This document shows, in pieces, positions 33,849 to 41,570 of a stretch of 46,104 nucleotides of DNA. The DNA comes from Streptomyces himalayensis subsp. himalayensis (lineage in GTDB: Bacteria; Actinomycetota; Actinomycetes; Streptomycetales; Streptomycetaceae). A program made the translations under genes and the position numbers. Location: positions 1 to 46,104 of the forward strand of contig NZ_JACEHE010000044.1 in NCBI RefSeq assembly GCF_013778455.1, given 5' to 3'. Every line of letters starts with the position of its first letter. The stretch's first letter is position 1. The notes under the pieces are model-generated. The model did not search any database. It was not told where the DNA came from and saw nothing but the letters and a program-made list of their open reading frames with translations.

Positions 33849-34616
33849 ATGGACGGCACCCACGCGGCACGGACCGTGACCGAGGTCATGGCCACCGCCG
33901 AACCACCCGCGGCGACCACCCCGTTCGGCCGGGCCTCACGTGACTACCTCTTCGGCGAGGTGTGGTCGCGTCCCGGACTGAGCCGCCGGGACCGGCGATG
34001 GGTCACGCTGACGTGCGTGGCCGCCGCCGACTCCCCCGGGCCCATCGAGGAGCACGTCCATGCGGCACTCGCCAGCGGCGACATCAAGCTCGAGGCCCTG
34101 CTGGAGTTTGTCCTGCACTTCGCGGTGTACTGCGGGTGGCCCAAAGCGTCCCACCTGGAGGGCGCGATCGCCCGGCAGTGGGACCGCGTCCACCGCGAGC
34201 GCGGTGAGGAGACCCCGCCGTGGCCGCAGCTGCCGAACGACACCCTCGGCCCCGGCGTGTGGGACGAGCGGCTCAAGCGCGGTGTGGAGGAGTTCATCGA
34301 CGTCAACCTCATGCCCGCACCGCCCACGAACTCGCCGTACCGGCACGCCGGCATCCTCAACTTCGTCTTCGGGCACGTCTGGCAGCGGCCCGGGCTGACC
34401 CGCCGGGAGCGTCGGATCGTCACCGTCGCCAGCGTCGCCCTCGACGACTCGCCCGTCCCGCTGCAGACACATGTCACCGCCGCGCTCCACTCAGGTGACC
34501 TCACCAAGGTGGAAATGGACGAGATCGTGCTGCAGTTCGCCGCGTACTACGGATTCGCCAAGGGGGAGGCACTCGCGGACGCGGTCGAGACGGCGTGGGC
34601 GTCCAAGCCCGACTGA
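33849..34616 (+). CDS. Carboxymuconolactone decarboxylase-fold protein with two domains
   Basis: A 255-residue tandem repeat of the CMD/AhpD fold. The halves align as SRPGLSRRDRRWVTLTCVAAADSPGP and QRPGLTRRERRIVTVASVALDDSPVP, each followed by EFVLHFAVYCGWP or EIVLQFAAYYGFA. The CxxC pair of AhpD peroxidases is absent, so the decarboxylase/hydrolase-like branch is more likely. Such proteins are frequent in aromatic and terpene degradation operons. An AGGAGG site precedes ATG 33849. The exact reaction is unknown. Confidence 0.88.
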   Translation: MDGTHAARTVTEVMATAEPPAATTPFGRASRDYLFGEVWSRPGLSRRDRRWVTLTCVAAADSPGPIEEHVHAALASGDIKLEALLEFVLHFAVYCGWPKASHLEGAIARQWDRVHRERGEETPPWPQLPNDTLGPGVWDERLKRGVEEFIDVNLMPAPPTNSPYRHAGILNFVFGHVWQRPGLTRRERRIVTVASVALDDSPVPLQTHVTAALHSGDLTKVEMDEIVLQFAAYYGFAKGEALADAVETAWASKPD

Positions 34617-34663
34617 CGACGTTCCTGCGACCAAAGCATTGTGCCTCGGCACAGGAGAACGCC

Positions 34664-37219
34664 GTGCTGCCGATCGCCACCCCGGCACCGGTGCTGCGCC
34701 GCGCGTTCACCCTGCCCCGAGGGCGCAGCATCGCCAAGGCCCGTCTGCACCTGAGCGCCGCCGGCAATGTCACCTTCACCGTCAACGGCGACCCGATCAC
34801 CGTCGACGGCAAGCGGGCAGCGCAGGACGGGACCAAGGTGCCCCGGCTGCTCACCGACCAGAGCACCTACGACCGTACGGTCCTGTACGACACCTTCGAC
34901 GTCACCGCGTTGCTGGAGACCGACGGGGAGAACGTCGTGGCGGCCGAGCTCGGACGCGGCTGGTACGGGGTGACGACGCCCCAGGAGTGGTACTGGCAGC
35001 TCGCCCCCTACGCCGGCCAGCCCCGCCTGCGCGCGAAGCTCGTCGTGACCTACAGCGACGGCTCCGCCACCACGTTGGTCACGGACGAGAACTGGCTCAG
35101 CGCGGACGGGCCCACGACGTTCGACTCCGTCTACTCGGGCGAGAAGTACGACGCCCGGCGCGCGGACCAGCTGGGGGAGTGGCGCTCGCCCGGCTACAGG
35201 ACCGGCCGCGACTGGCGCCCGGCCACCGTGCTGATCCAGCCAGGCAGCTGCGCAGGCCCCTCGCCGAAGCACCACGGCGCGCTGCCGGCCACGACGGTTC
35301 CCGAGGGCTTCAAGCCTGCCGTCGTACGGGCCCACGAGGCGGAGCCGGTGCTGGTCAACCAGACGCTGCGCCCGGTCTCGATCACCGAGACGGCGCCCGG
35401 CTCGGGGATCTGGGTCCTGGACTACGGCCAGATCCTGACGGGCTTCGTCCGCCTGCAGCTCACCGGCATACGCCCCGACAAGGAGGGCCTCACCCTGCGG
35501 CTCCGCGGCGGCAACCGGATCGTCGCCGGCGATGGCACGGCCGCCTCCCCGCTCTCCGTCGAGGAGGAGAACTTCCAGCACGACGCCAATCTCCAGACGC
35601 ACTACTACACCCTCAGCAGGCGGTCGACGCAGACCTGGGAACAGCAGTTCAGCCACTTCGGCTTCCGCTACCTGGAAGTCATGAACCTCGAGGCGGTCCT
35701 CGGGCGAGCCCCCGACCTCACCCGCGACGCGGACCTGCTGACCGTCGACGTCGCCCGCACCGGCTTCGCCCGCACCGGCACCTTCACCACGGACAACGCC
35801 CTGCTCAACCGCCTCCAGCGCAACCTGGAGTGGGCCGAGCAGAACAACCTCGTCCAGAAGCCCACCGACACCCCGTCACGGGAGAAGAACGGCTGGACCG
35901 GCGACGCCATGGCCAGCTCCGAGTCGGAGTCCCTCACCTGGGACGTCAACGCCGTCTTCACCAACTGGCTGCGCCACTTCCCCGACAACCAGATCTCCAC
36001 CGGTCAGCTCCCCATGATCGTCCCCCTCGGCAAGGGCGGATTCGGCTACGACCACACCCCCGGCTGGAACGCCGCGTGGAAGGCGGTGCCCGCCTGGGAC
36101 TCGGCGTACTTCGTCATGCCGTGGGAGCTGTACACGTACTACGGCAACAGCAGCCTGTTCGAGGAGCTTTACGACCACCAGGACAGGCTCCTGAAGTACT
36201 ACGAGACGCTGTTCACCGCCGAGAACGACTTCAAGTTCGAAGCCTCCCTCGGCGCCTACTCCGGCGCCGAGAGCCCCGGCAACAACGCCGTCATCAGCCT
36301 CGCCTTCTACATCCACTTCTGCGACTACATGGACGAGGTGGGCCGGGGGCTCGACCGTACCGAACGCGCCGCGCACTACGCGAAGTTGGCGCGGACCCTC
36401 CGCAAGGCGTTCATCGCGAACTACTGGGACACGTCCAAGGGCTACTTCACCCAGGGCAGCATCTCCAGCGAGAACGCCATGGCCATCGCCTTCGACCTGG
36501 TACCCGGCTCGGACCTGAACCACGACGACCCACGCCACCTGGCGGGCACGAAGACGCTCGCCGAGAACAAGAAGGCCCTCGCCAAGCTGCTCGCCGACCG
36601 CATCGTGGCCGCGGACCAGCACATCCAGAACGACATGTACGGCTCACGCTACGAGTTCAACATCCTCAGCGAGTACGGCTACACGGACGTTGCGTTGAAG
36701 GCCGTCACGCAGACCGGCATGCCCGGCTACGTCCACCAGATCGCCAGGGGTGCCACCTCGCTGTGGGAGCAGTGGAACGACAGGCTCTCGGTCAACCACC
36801 ACTACCGCTCCAACGTGGCCACCTGGTTCTACCAGAGCCTGGCCGGCATCAAGCCGACCTCGACCGCCTACGAGTCGCTGCGCATCCGTCCGTACATCCC
36901 CTCGGCCGCGGTCAACAGCCGAGTCCCGAAGGACACGCAGGACACCGAGCTGTCACCCGCGACCCTCGACCACGTCAGCGCCTCCATCGAAACCGTGCGC
37001 GGCAAGGTGTCCTCGGAATGGCACCGCCGCCCGGACGGCAGGATCGACCTCGCGGTCACCATCCCGTACAACACGGAGGCCGAGATCTGGGTCCCCACCC
37101 AGGACAAGCCCGTCACCGCGCCCCGGGGCGTCGCGTTCGTCCGTGACGACACCTCAGGCGGTGCGGCCTACAAGGTCTACCGGGCCCGGGCGGGGTCGTA
37201 CCGCTTCAACGCCGGGTGA
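34664..37219 (+). CDS. GH78 alpha-L-rhamnosidase-like enzyme, probably lacking its N-terminal domain
   Basis: About 851 residues. The N-terminal carbohydrate-binding-like domain begins at LRRAFTLPRGRSIAKARLHL, then come VLDYGQILTGFVRLQL, the (alpha/alpha)6 catalytic barrel (TDTPSREKNGWTGDAMASSESE with the conserved acidic residues) and a C-terminal beta domain (SLWEQWNDRLSVNHH). It removes terminal rhamnose from glycosides. No signal peptide is present, and the usual first beta-sandwich is missing. The open frame runs back into the previous gene, but GTG 34664 has AGGAGA upstream. Truncation by an old deletion is suspected, leaving an intracellular enzyme or a relic. Confidence 0.82.
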   Translation: MLPIATPAPVLRRAFTLPRGRSIAKARLHLSAAGNVTFTVNGDPITVDGKRAAQDGTKVPRLLTDQSTYDRTVLYDTFDVTALLETDGENVVAAELGRGWYGVTTPQEWYWQLAPYAGQPRLRAKLVVTYSDGSATTLVTDENWLSADGPTTFDSVYSGEKYDARRADQLGEWRSPGYRTGRDWRPATVLIQPGSCAGPSPKHHGALPATTVPEGFKPAVVRAHEAEPVLVNQTLRPVSITETAPGSGIWVLDYGQILTGFVRLQLTGIRPDKEGLTLRLRGGNRIVAGDGTAASPLSVEEENFQHDANLQTHYYTLSRRSTQTWEQQFSHFGFRYLEVMNLEAVLGRAPDLTRDADLLTVDVARTGFARTGTFTTDNALLNRLQRNLEWAEQNNLVQKPTDTPSREKNGWTGDAMASSESESLTWDVNAVFTNWLRHFPDNQISTGQLPMIVPLGKGGFGYDHTPGWNAAWKAVPAWDSAYFVMPWELYTYYGNSSLFEELYDHQDRLLKYYETLFTAENDFKFEASLGAYSGAESPGNNAVISLAFYIHFCDYMDEVGRGLDRTERAAHYAKLARTLRKAFIANYWDTSKGYFTQGSISSENAMAIAFDLVPGSDLNHDDPRHLAGTKTLAENKKALAKLLADRIVAADQHIQNDMYGSRYEFNILSEYGYTDVALKAVTQTGMPGYVHQIARGATSLWEQWNDRLSVNHHYRSNVATWFYQSLAGIKPTSTAYESLRIRPYIPSAAVNSRVPKDTQDTELSPATLDHVSASIETVRGKVSSEWHRRPDGRIDLAVTIPYNTEAEIWVPTQDKPVTAPRGVAFVRDDTSGGAAYKVYRARAGSYRFNAG

Positions 37220-37233
37220 CATGACGACCAGGG

Positions 37234-37266
37234 AGTCCCGGAGGGCCGGACGGTCACTCCGGGGCT
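37234..37266. terminator. Hairpin between convergent GH78 and MDR genes
   Basis: AGTCCCGGAG (37234-37243) pairs with CTCCGGGGCT (37257-37266) with one G-T pair. It lies between the two convergent stops. Confidence 0.55.
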
Positions 37267-37281
37267 CGCTCTCGGCCTCGG

Positions 37282-38214
37282 TCAGGGGATCAGGACGATC
37301 TTGCCCCGGGTGTGCCGCTGCTCCAGCTCCCCGAAGGCGTCGGCCACGCGGTCGAGCGGATACGTGGCGGCGATCGGAAGCTCGACGGCACCCGAGGCGA
37401 CGAGATCGACGAGCTCCACCAGGATCTCGCGTGCGGTCGCGTTGTGGCGGCCGTCGGTCTTGGCGCCGATTTCCGCCGCACGTTCCATGGCGACGGTCGT
37501 CTGGATGCGGTCCGGCTTGATGCCGAGAGCGACCGCGAGGTCGAGGTACTCCGGCCCGTAGAGGTCGATGAACGCCTCGATTCCGCCCGCTCCCGCCGCC
37601 TGCTGGAGACGCTCCCGAAGGCCTTCTCCGTACGACACCGGTATGACACCGTGCTTGTCCAGCCACTCGGCGTTGGCCGACGAGGCGATGCCGAGCACGC
37701 GCACGCCCCGAGCGGTGAGCATCTGCACGAGGAACGAACCGACCCCGCCCGCGGCGGCGGACACCGCGACCGTCTCCCCGGGCTGGGGAGCGACGGCGCG
37801 CACGGCCGCGTAGGCCGTGGCGCCGACCATGTGCAGGGAGCCCGCTGCCTCCCAGCTCACCTGAGGCGGTTTTGCCACCAACCGGTCCGCAGGGACAGCC
37901 GCATGCGTCGCCTGTGTGCCTGCAACCGGCGTCCAGCCCAGAACCTCGTCGCCGACGGCCAACCCGTCCACCCCGGCACCGACGGCCACGACGACCCCGG
38001 CGAGGTCGCTGCCCTGGCCGGAGGGGAAGTCCACTGGGAACAGATCTCGGATCACCCCGGAGCGGATCATCGTGTCGAAGGGGTTGATGCCGGCGGCACG
38101 GACCTCGACGACGACTTCCCCGGGCCCTGGCTCGGGCATCGGGACATCGGTGACGTACAGCACGTCACGATCGCCGTACCGGTCGAAACGCACAGCCTGT
38201 GCCGTTCGGTTCAT
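37282..38214 (-). CDS. MDR-family NADP-dependent quinone oxidoreductase
   Basis: A 310-residue zinc-free medium-chain reductase. It starts AVRFDRYGDRDVLYVTDVPMPEPGPGEVVVEVRAAGINPFD and has the cofactor motif VSAAAGGVGSFLVQ. The C-terminus QRHTRGKIVLIP is family-typical. The cysteines of zinc alcohol dehydrogenases are missing, as in quinone reductases. The ATG has a strong GGAGGAA site. A GC-rich hairpin (38234-38253) lies in its leader seven bases before that site and might affect translation. Confidence 0.9.
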   Translation of the reverse strand: MNRTAQAVRFDRYGDRDVLYVTDVPMPEPGPGEVVVEVRAAGINPFDTMIRSGVIRDLFPVDFPSGQGSDLAGVVVAVGAGVDGLAVGDEVLGWTPVAGTQATHAAVPADRLVAKPPQVSWEAAGSLHMVGATAYAAVRAVAPQPGETVAVSAAAGGVGSFLVQMLTARGVRVLGIASSANAEWLDKHGVIPVSYGEGLRERLQQAAGAGGIEAFIDLYGPEYLDLAVALGIKPDRIQTTVAMERAAEIGAKTDGRHNATAREILVELVDLVASGAVELPIAATYPLDRVADAFGELEQRHTRGKIVLIP

Positions 38215-38233
38215 CAGGGTTCCTCCGTGAATA

Positions 38234-38278
38234 CCCCCGCCTTCAAGCGGGGGAGGAAACGGACTCCTGCGGAGCAGG
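38234..38278 (+). mobile_element. Possible IS200/IS605-type end hairpin (scar)
   Basis: CCCCCGC-CTTCAA-GCGGGGG (38234-38253) is followed by AGGAAACGGACT and a second hairpin CCTGC-GGA-GCAGG (38266-38278). The layout resembles the 3' end of tnpB/IS605-like elements in actinomycetes, where this hairpin closes the guide-RNA scaffold. No tnpB or tnpA frame exists nearby, so at most a scar remains. From the MDR start up to 38388 no gene is seen. Confidence 0.35.
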
Positions 38279-38388
38279 GCCGGGGAAAGCCGATTCGCCG
38301 CCAGGGCGGATCGGCGTCCACCACGGCGGGCAGAGGGCCGAGAGTCGCCCGCCCTCCGTCCGCGCGTCCGAGCCTCGTGACGGCGTCG

Positions 38389-38580
38389 TCAAGGGACGAT
38401 GACGGTCTTTCCGGTGGCGTGGGCGGCGAGGGCCTTGGCGACGATGGCCGGGGCGTCGGCGAGCGGGACTTCCGCGTCGATGCGGACGCGCAGTTCCCGG
38501 GTGGCGGCGAGTTCGGCGAGTGTCGTCAGCGTCTCGGCGGTGGGACGGTTGCCGAGGTTGACGCCGAGGATGTCGCGGGC
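38389..38580 (-). pseudogene. C-terminal fragment of a second MDR-family reductase
   Basis: The frame encodes 63 residues starting ARDILGVNLGNRPTAETL and ending ELRVRIDAEVPLADAPAIV then GKTVIVP and a stop. This matches the last helix-strand section of quinone/alcohol-type MDR proteins. The rest of the gene is absent; the upstream neighbour is a RibD-like fragment in another frame. Junction of two unrelated gene pieces indicates a deletion. Confidence 0.65.
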
Positions 38581-38909
38581 GGCCAGAGCCGGTCGGTGCC
38601 GTCCTCGGCGAAGAAGGCGGCATGCGGGTCGATGTCTCCGGATGCGGTCAGGACGACTCGCGCGGGGGACGCCGATCGCCCCCGTGAGCGGCGTTCAGCG
38701 CGTCGGCGGATGGAGCGTACCCGGAGACGGGGGTTGTCCGAGCGCAGTGTGCCTGCCCCGGTGAGGACGGCATCGGCCCAGGCCCGGAGGGCGTCCACCC
38801 GCTACCGGTCCTCGGCGTTGGACAGGACGAGGCGCTGGTTGCCGGCGTCGTCGAGGTAGCCGTCGAGGGACATCGCACAGGAGAGCACCACATGCGGATG
38901 TGCGGTCAT
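38581..38909 (-). pseudogene. RibD/dihydrofolate reductase-like gene, interrupted and truncated
   Basis: From ATG 38909 the frame reads HVVLSCAMSLDGYLDDAGNQ, then an in-frame TAG at codon 36 (38804-38802). It continues as RVDALRAWADAVLTGAGTLR, SDNPRLRVRS and ARVVLTASGDIDPHAAFF before coherence is lost near 38581. This is the N-terminal half of the pyrimidine reductase (RibD C-domain) family. It lies directly downstream of ribA in the same direction, the usual pairing of these two genes, so the ribA operon has lost its second member. Confidence 0.75.
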
Positions 38910-38938
38910 GGGAGTGTCCGACGTGTCTGTTGCGAGGG

Positions 38939-39592
38939 TCAGCCGGCCAGGCTCGGCACCGGCGCGAGGGCGATGGTGTGGTGGGTGTGCTGGACCTTGG
39001 CGTGCAGGTAGCGCAGGTTGCTGGGCGTGGTGTGCACGCCCGTGGGGACGGTCCGGGTGACCGAGATGCCGAGGTCGCCCAGCTGCCGTGCCTTGTCGGG
39101 GTTGTTGGTGAGCAGATTCAGTTCGGTGATGCCGAGGGCGGTGAGCATCTGGGCGGCGGCGGTGTAGTCGCGGGCGTCCTCGGGCAGGCCGAGGGCCAGG
39201 TTGGCCTCGTAGGTGTCCAGGCCCTGGTCCTGCAGGGCGTAGGCGTCGAGCTTGTTGTACAGGCCGATGCCGCGGCCTTCCTGGCGGAGGTAGAGCAGGA
39301 CGCCTCCGGTGTCGGCGATGCGCTCGGTGGCCTCGCGTAGCTGGGGTCCGCAGTCGCAGCGCGCGGAGCCGAAGACGTCACCGGTGAGGCATTCGGAGTG
39401 CAGACGCACCAGCGGGGTGGCAGTGGCGGCCGGGTCTCCCAGGATCAGGGCGACGTGCTCGGCGCCGTCGGCCAGGCCGTCGAAGGTGACCACCTCGGCC
39501 GTCACCTGGTAGCCGTCGGAGAAGCGCAGCGGGATGCGGACCTGGGTGCGGACGGTGGCGGTGGCGGTGGCGGCGGCGGTGCTGGTGGTCAT
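38939..39592 (-). CDS. ribA: GTP cyclohydrolase II
   Basis: A 217-residue single-domain RibA. The zinc-binding motif is SECLTGDVFGSARCDCG, with three cysteines, and the catalytic region is YLRQEGRGIGLYNKLDAY. RibA opens GTP to the 2,5-diamino pyrimidine that starts riboflavin or related deazapurine-type pathways. ATG 39592 is chosen because the fold starts right after a low-complexity Thr/Ala stretch; the open frame beyond is a shadow of the MarR gene. It is divergent from the MarR gene, with two shared palindromes, and is followed by a broken RibD-like gene. Confidence 0.93.
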   Translation of the reverse strand: MTTSTAAATATATVRTQVRIPLRFSDGYQVTAEVVTFDGLADGAEHVALILGDPAATATPLVRLHSECLTGDVFGSARCDCGPQLREATERIADTGGVLLYLRQEGRGIGLYNKLDAYALQDQGLDTYEANLALGLPEDARDYTAAAQMLTALGITELNLLTNNPDKARQLGDLGISVTRTVPTGVHTTPSNLRYLHAKVQHTHHTIALAPVPSLAG

Positions 39593-39616
39593 GGCGTCTC
39601 CCGTGGCGTTAGGTGA

Positions 39617-39667
39617 TTCAAATTTGAACGCGCCATTGACGATATAGGATGGAGTTCCAATTTGAAC
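39617..39667. promoter_or_regulatory. Two MarR-type palindromes between ribA and the MarR gene
   Basis: TTCAAATTTGAA (39617-39628, perfect) and GTTCCAATTTGAAC (39654-39667, one mismatched pair) lie 38 bp apart. They flank an AT-rich GATATAGGAT stretch that could be a -10. The pair fits a MarR dimer that controls both divergent genes. Confidence 0.7.
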
Positions 39668-39685
39668 AACTGCGAGAGGTGTGAC

Positions 39686-40225
39686 GTGGGTCATACGCGA
39701 TGGCTGAACGAGGAGGAGAAGCGTGCCTGGACGGCCTTCACCACCGCGCACGCGCTGCTGTACCGGCACCTGGAGCAGCGGCTCAAGCGCGATTTCGGCC
39801 TGTCCGGCCTGCAGTACGAGATCCTCGCCCGGCTCAGCGGGGCTCCGGACCGGGAACTGCGGATGGCCGAACTGGCCTGCGCCCTGGTCAACTCCAAGAG
39901 CGGGCTGACCTATCAGATCGGGCAGATGGAGAAGGCCGGGCTGGTGCGCCGGCGCTCCTGTCCGAGTGACGAGCGTGCGGTCTACGCCGTTCTCACCGAC
40001 GAGGGCATGGCTCTGCTGGAGCGGGCGGCGCCCGGCCATGTGGGCCTGGTCCGGGAACTGCTCATCGATGTGCTCACGCCCGACCAGGTGCGGGCACTCG
40101 CCGACGGACTCGGCGAAGCGAGCCGCCGCATGGCCGCCGGACCCGGCGAAGCGAGCCCTCCCGTGGCCGACGGGACCACGTGCTCGGGTCCTGGCCCTGA
40201 GGTCGCTGCCGGCCTCGATGCGTGA
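39686..40225 (+). CDS. MarR-family regulator
   Basis: A 179-residue protein with a winged helix: GLSGLQYEILARLSGAPDRELRMAELA, then ALVNSKSGLTYQIGQMEKAGLVRRRSCPSDERAVYAVLTDEG, the standard MarR recognition helix and wing. GTG 39686 follows GAGAGG and sits just after the second palindrome; the TTG at 39662 inside that palindrome is less likely. Divergence from ribA suggests it controls flavin-precursor supply, perhaps in response to a phenolic or oxidant ligand as in other MarR proteins. Confidence 0.9.
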   Translation: MGHTRWLNEEEKRAWTAFTTAHALLYRHLEQRLKRDFGLSGLQYEILARLSGAPDRELRMAELACALVNSKSGLTYQIGQMEKAGLVRRRSCPSDERAVYAVLTDEGMALLERAAPGHVGLVRELLIDVLTPDQVRALADGLGEASRRMAAGPGEASPPVADGTTCSGPGPEVAAGLDA

Positions 40226-40226
40226 A

Positions 40227-40244
40227 GGCCGGCCGCGGCCGGCC
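40227..40244. terminator. 18-bp perfect palindrome after the MarR gene
   Basis: GGCCGGCC-GC-GGCCGGCC begins two bases after the MarR stop and is followed by CTTACC. Its position and strength fit a terminator. Confidence 0.6.
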
Positions 40245-40276
40245 CTTACCGCGCAGCCGAGCGTCCGGTGCCTGTC

Positions 40277-40317
40277 CGTGCTGGTACCGGCCCGCATGGC
40301 GTGCCGGTACCAGCACG
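40277..40317. repeat. 15-bp perfect inverted repeat, 11-nt loop
   Basis: CGTGCTGGTACCGGC (40277-40291) pairs perfectly with 40303-40317. It is the longest perfect hairpin in this part of the window. It could be a second terminator, a mobile-element end or a protein-binding site; no transposase is next to it. Confidence 0.7.
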
Positions 40318-40355
40318 CTGCGGACCGAGACCGTGCTGCGCCGCCGGATGGAGCG

Positions 40356-40529
40356 GCCGACTCGGTGCTGCTCGCCGAGCTGGGCCTGGAAGGCGGCGCG
40401 GTTGGCACGCCCCGGCGCCCGGATCAGGCTGTCGTCGTCGTGTTGGGGGACCTGGGCAAGCGGTCGGCCACCTTCACCCGGCGCGAGGGCGGCAAGGTCG
40501 TCGAGCAGCTCCGGTTCGCCGCGGTCTAG
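40356..40529 (+). pseudogene. Orphan C-terminal coding fragment, family not recognised
   Basis: The frame encodes ADSVLLAELGLEGGAVGTP then VVVVLGDLGKRSATFTRREG and KVVEQLRFAAV before a TAG. G or C dominates the third codon positions, as in real genes here. There is no plausible start; the frame simply runs through the hairpin upstream. It looks like the tail of a deleted gene. Together with the two hairpins it is all that is seen in the gene-free stretch 40226-40663. Confidence 0.3.
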
Positions 40530-40663
40530 GGCCGCGCCGGGACCGGGGTCACCCTCGGCTGCGTCGGCGGATGCGGGTGCAGCCGAGTCCTGCGCCAGCC
40601 GAGCTGGTCGTACGGCGCCTTCCGTGGGGTTGACGTGTCTGGAAGGAATCCGATGATGGCGAG

Positions 40664-41470
40664 GTGAGGACACAGAACGGCGAGTCGGTTCTGGCAAGGG
40701 TCGTGCGGATTTTCGAGGCGTTCACGCCGGAGGAGTCGGCCCTGACCGTCTCGGAGATCTCCCGCCGTACGGGGCTGCACGTGGCGACGGGGTCGCGGCT
40801 GGTGGCCGAGCTGGTCTCGTACGGGTTCCTGACCCGGGACGCCGACCGCCGGGTCCGTATCGGCATGCGCATGTGGGAACTCGCCACACGGGCCTCGCCC
40901 ACCCTGTCGCTGCGCAACGCGGCCATGCCGTTCATGGAGGGCGTCCACGACGTCGTCGGCCATCATGTGCAGCTCGGTGTGCTGGACGGCGACGAGGTGC
41001 TGTTCCTGGAGCGGCTGACGGCACCGGGCGCGGTCATCAACTACACCCGCATCGCGGGCCGCCTTCCGCTGCATGCCTCCTCCAGCGGTCTGGTCCTCCT
41101 GGCCCACGGGCCCGCGGACCTGCGCCGGCGGATGCTCGACGAGCCTCTGCACCGCTACACCCCGAACACTCCCGCCACTGCCGCGGGGCTGCGGGCCGTG
41201 CTGGCCGAGGTGCGTCGGCGGGGGTACGCGTACTGCCCTGGGTACGTGCACCCGGACGCCCTGGGCATCGCGGCGCCGGTGCGTGACGCGCGCGGTGAGG
41301 TGGTGGCCGCGCTGGCGGTCATCGTCCCCAACGAGGCCGGGGCCACGTCCGTCGTGCCGGTGGTGCGGACCGCGGCACGCGGGATCTCCCGTGCGCTGGG
41401 AGCCCCTGACACCTCGGGACAGCGCCGGGATCCCGGTGGCTCACGTGACGGCAGTGCAACGGCCGTATGA
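40664..41470 (+). CDS. IclR-family transcriptional regulator
   Basis: A 268-residue regulator. The N-terminal winged helix is LTVSEISRRTGLHVATGSRLVAELVSYGFL, and the C-terminal ligand domain includes RLPLHASSSGLVLLAHG and GIAAPVRDARGEVVAALAV. IclR proteins often sense aromatic acids and control their degradation. It lies immediately upstream of the reductase-P450-mycothiol genes in the same direction, so it is the likely local regulator. The GTG start has little ribosome-binding sequence, and a leaderless transcript is possible. Confidence 0.92.
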   Translation: MRTQNGESVLARVVRIFEAFTPEESALTVSEISRRTGLHVATGSRLVAELVSYGFLTRDADRRVRIGMRMWELATRASPTLSLRNAAMPFMEGVHDVVGHHVQLGVLDGDEVLFLERLTAPGAVINYTRIAGRLPLHASSSGLVLLAHGPADLRRRMLDEPLHRYTPNTPATAAGLRAVLAEVRRRGYAYCPGYVHPDALGIAAPVRDARGEVVAALAVIVPNEAGATSVVPVVRTAARGISRALGAPDTSGQRRDPGGSRDGSATAV

Positions 41471-41489
41471 CAGTCGGCGGAAGTTCGTC

Positions 41490-41504
41490 TCTCACTGGTT
41501 GAGA
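41490..41504. promoter_or_regulatory. Candidate IclR operator TCTCA-N5-TGAGA
   Basis: This palindrome with 5-bp arms lies in the 100-bp gap between the IclR gene and the reductase gene. Length and position fit an IclR-type site for the O-demethylase operon. Confidence 0.35.
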
Positions 41505-41570
41505 ATGCCGTCGCGACCGTCCGTCGCCGCCCCGCATCCTGCCTGCAACCCAACGACGGGAGGCGACAAC

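Noticed and set aside
34471..37146. 891-codon open frame on the plus strand overlapping the rhamnosidase
   Set aside because: Arg/Pro/His-rich shadow in another frame; the rhamnosidase frame has clear GH78 motifs.
21869..37219. Secondary-metabolite biosynthetic cluster
   Set aside because: No PKS, NRPS, terpene synthase or other core enzyme; the gene set is oxidative and catabolic.
38234..38278. Complete insertion sequence
   Set aside because: No transposase or tnpB frame on either strand; at most an end-like hairpin remains.
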